DNA of 22,229 bases from contig CAZSDG010000013.1 of assembly GCA_964605575.1 (NCBI GenBank), forward strand, positions 1-22,229, read 5' to 3'. Origin of the DNA: JAAZHN01 sp964605575 (GTDB taxonomy: Bacteria > Bacillota_I > Bacilli_A > RF39 > UBA660). Each line of letters starts with the position of its first letter. The first letter of the stretch is position 1. Below, one piece after another: positions 21,331-22,229 of this stretch. The translations under genes and the position numbers were made by a program. Below the pieces are notes generated by a model. That model did not search any database. It had not been told where the DNA came from and saw nothing but the letters and a program-made list of their open reading frames with translations.

Positions 21331-22229
21331 ATGTTACAAAGTATACCAGGGATAGGCCCTAAAACAAATATATTACTTAATAAGCTTAATATATATACAA
21401 TTGAAGACTTAATAAATTACTATCCATTTCGATATCAAACCTATCAAATAATTGATATAAATACATCAAATGATAATGAGCAGGTAGTAATTGAAGCAAT
21501 AGTTGAGTCAGAAGCAAAAGTATATTTTATTAGAAAAAACTTTAATAAATTGTCACTACGAGTAATTAGTAATAACTTGTTAATTAATGTAACTATTTTT
21601 AATCGAGCATTTATTAAAAATCAATTAAAGATTAATAAAAAAATAATTATTATTGGTAAATATAATAAAATGAAAAATGAAATTATTGCTTCAAATATTC
21701 GTTTTGATGAAATAAATGATTTTAAAATTGAAGCTATTTATCATTTGGTCTCTGGCTTAAATAATAACTTTTTAAGCAAAGTTATTAATTCAGCTTTAGA
21801 TCAAACGTTATATGTAAATGATTATGTTCCTGAATATTTAAATAAAAGTTATAACTTAATTGATAAGAAAGAAGCTTTAAGAATAATCCATAATCCTCTA
21901 AGTGTTGAAAACTTAAAAAGTGCTAAATTAAAATTAATTTATGAAGAATTATTTGTCTTTATGTTTAAAATTAATTATTTAAAATCAAGAAGAAAATTAA
22001 TAACTAGCGAATTAATTAGAAAATATGATCAAAGTAAAGTAGATAATTTCATTAAGAGTTTACCTTTTAAATTAACTGAGGATCAAAATTTGACTAGTCA
22101 AGAAATATTAGCAGATTTAATGAGTAATCAAATTATGAATAGATTATTGTTAGGCGATGTTGGTAGTGGTAAAACTGTAGTAGTTTTAATTGCTATTATG
22201 GCTAACTATTATAGTGGTTATCAAAGTGC
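21331..22229 (+). CDS. recG: ATP-dependent DNA helicase RecG, N-terminal part only
   Basis: The frame is open from ATG 21331 (ribosome site AGAGGGA, 21320-21326) to the window end, giving 299 codons. RecG reverses stalled replication forks and migrates branched DNA. The start is typical: MLQSIPGIGPKTNILLNKL, then TIEDLINYYPFRY. A divergent OB-fold wedge domain follows (about 50-150, rich in Ile, Asn and Lys). The linker helices around 190-230 lead to LPFKLTEDQ (the Q-like motif) and the helicase Walker A GDVGSGKT at 275-282. The rest of the motor lies outside the window, so the protein is cut by the window edge, not truncated in nature as far as can be seen. Confidence 0.94.
   Translation, partial: MLQSIPGIGPKTNILLNKLNIYTIEDLINYYPFRYQTYQIIDINTSNDNEQVVIEAIVESEAKVYFIRKNFNKLSLRVISNNLLINVTIFNRAFIKNQLKINKKIIIIGKYNKMKNEIIASNIRFDEINDFKIEAIYHLVSGLNNNFLSKVINSALDQTLYVNDYVPEYLNKSYNLIDKKEALRIIHNPLSVENLKSAKLKLIYEELFVFMFKINYLKSRRKLITSELIRKYDQSKVDNFIKSLPFKLTEDQNLTSQEILADLMSNQIMNRLLLGDVGSGKTVVVLIAIMANYYSGYQS

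Overview
The window is strongly AT-rich throughout (about 30% GC judged by eye) and tightly packed. It encodes a bacterial gene set typical of low-GC Bacillota: the MscL channel, MiaB, an FtsK/SpoIIIE translocase, the GTPases EngB and Der, an RNase J-type protein, RecG, and a single-chain pyruvate:ferredoxin oxidoreductase. Tryptophan is read from TGG and genes stay full length with TGA as a stop, so the standard bacterial code fits and the reduced Mycoplasma code does not. The oxidoreductase implies an anaerobic lifestyle. A small-genome, anaerobic, gut-type Bacilli lineage close to the Mollicutes (RF39-like) is my inference; no rRNA is present to confirm it.

Positions 1-2976: a leftward group reads gpsA (glycerol-3-phosphate dehydrogenase), a CYTH-like protein, and the start of a HerA-like ATPase cut by the window edge. 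A rightward gene of unknown function converges on mscL across a perfect 24-bp palindrome that can terminate transcription from both sides. Positions 2977-6640: rightward miaB, then ftsK. Positions 6641-10200: an apparent operon of engB, an orphan pilin-like gene, der, and a two-ORF unknown protein split by a -1 frame change at an A-run. A small tail-anchored protein gene converges on it.

Positions 10490-13404: single genes with their own promoters, namely a short SSB, a short family I pyrophosphatase, and an RNase J homologue that has lost several metal ligands. Positions 13405-15872: two surface-type proteins. One is a 24-cysteine repeat protein whose signal sequence is out of frame with the body by one base. 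The other is a secreted protein with a charged stalk and a C-terminal membrane anchor. Positions 15873-21164: nifJ, then a two-gene operon of unknown helical proteins. Positions 21135-21330 hold a strong candidate for a small structured RNA on the minus strand, divergent from recG, which runs off the right edge.

Transcription units are easy to see because most end in an intrinsic terminator whose hairpin contains, or begins only a few bases after, the stop codon of the gene. A new promoter (TATAAT-like -10 box, usually 16-17 bp spacing) often follows directly. The points most worth following up are the minus-strand RNA candidate, the two single-base frame breaks, the degenerate RNase J, and the cysteine-repeat protein.
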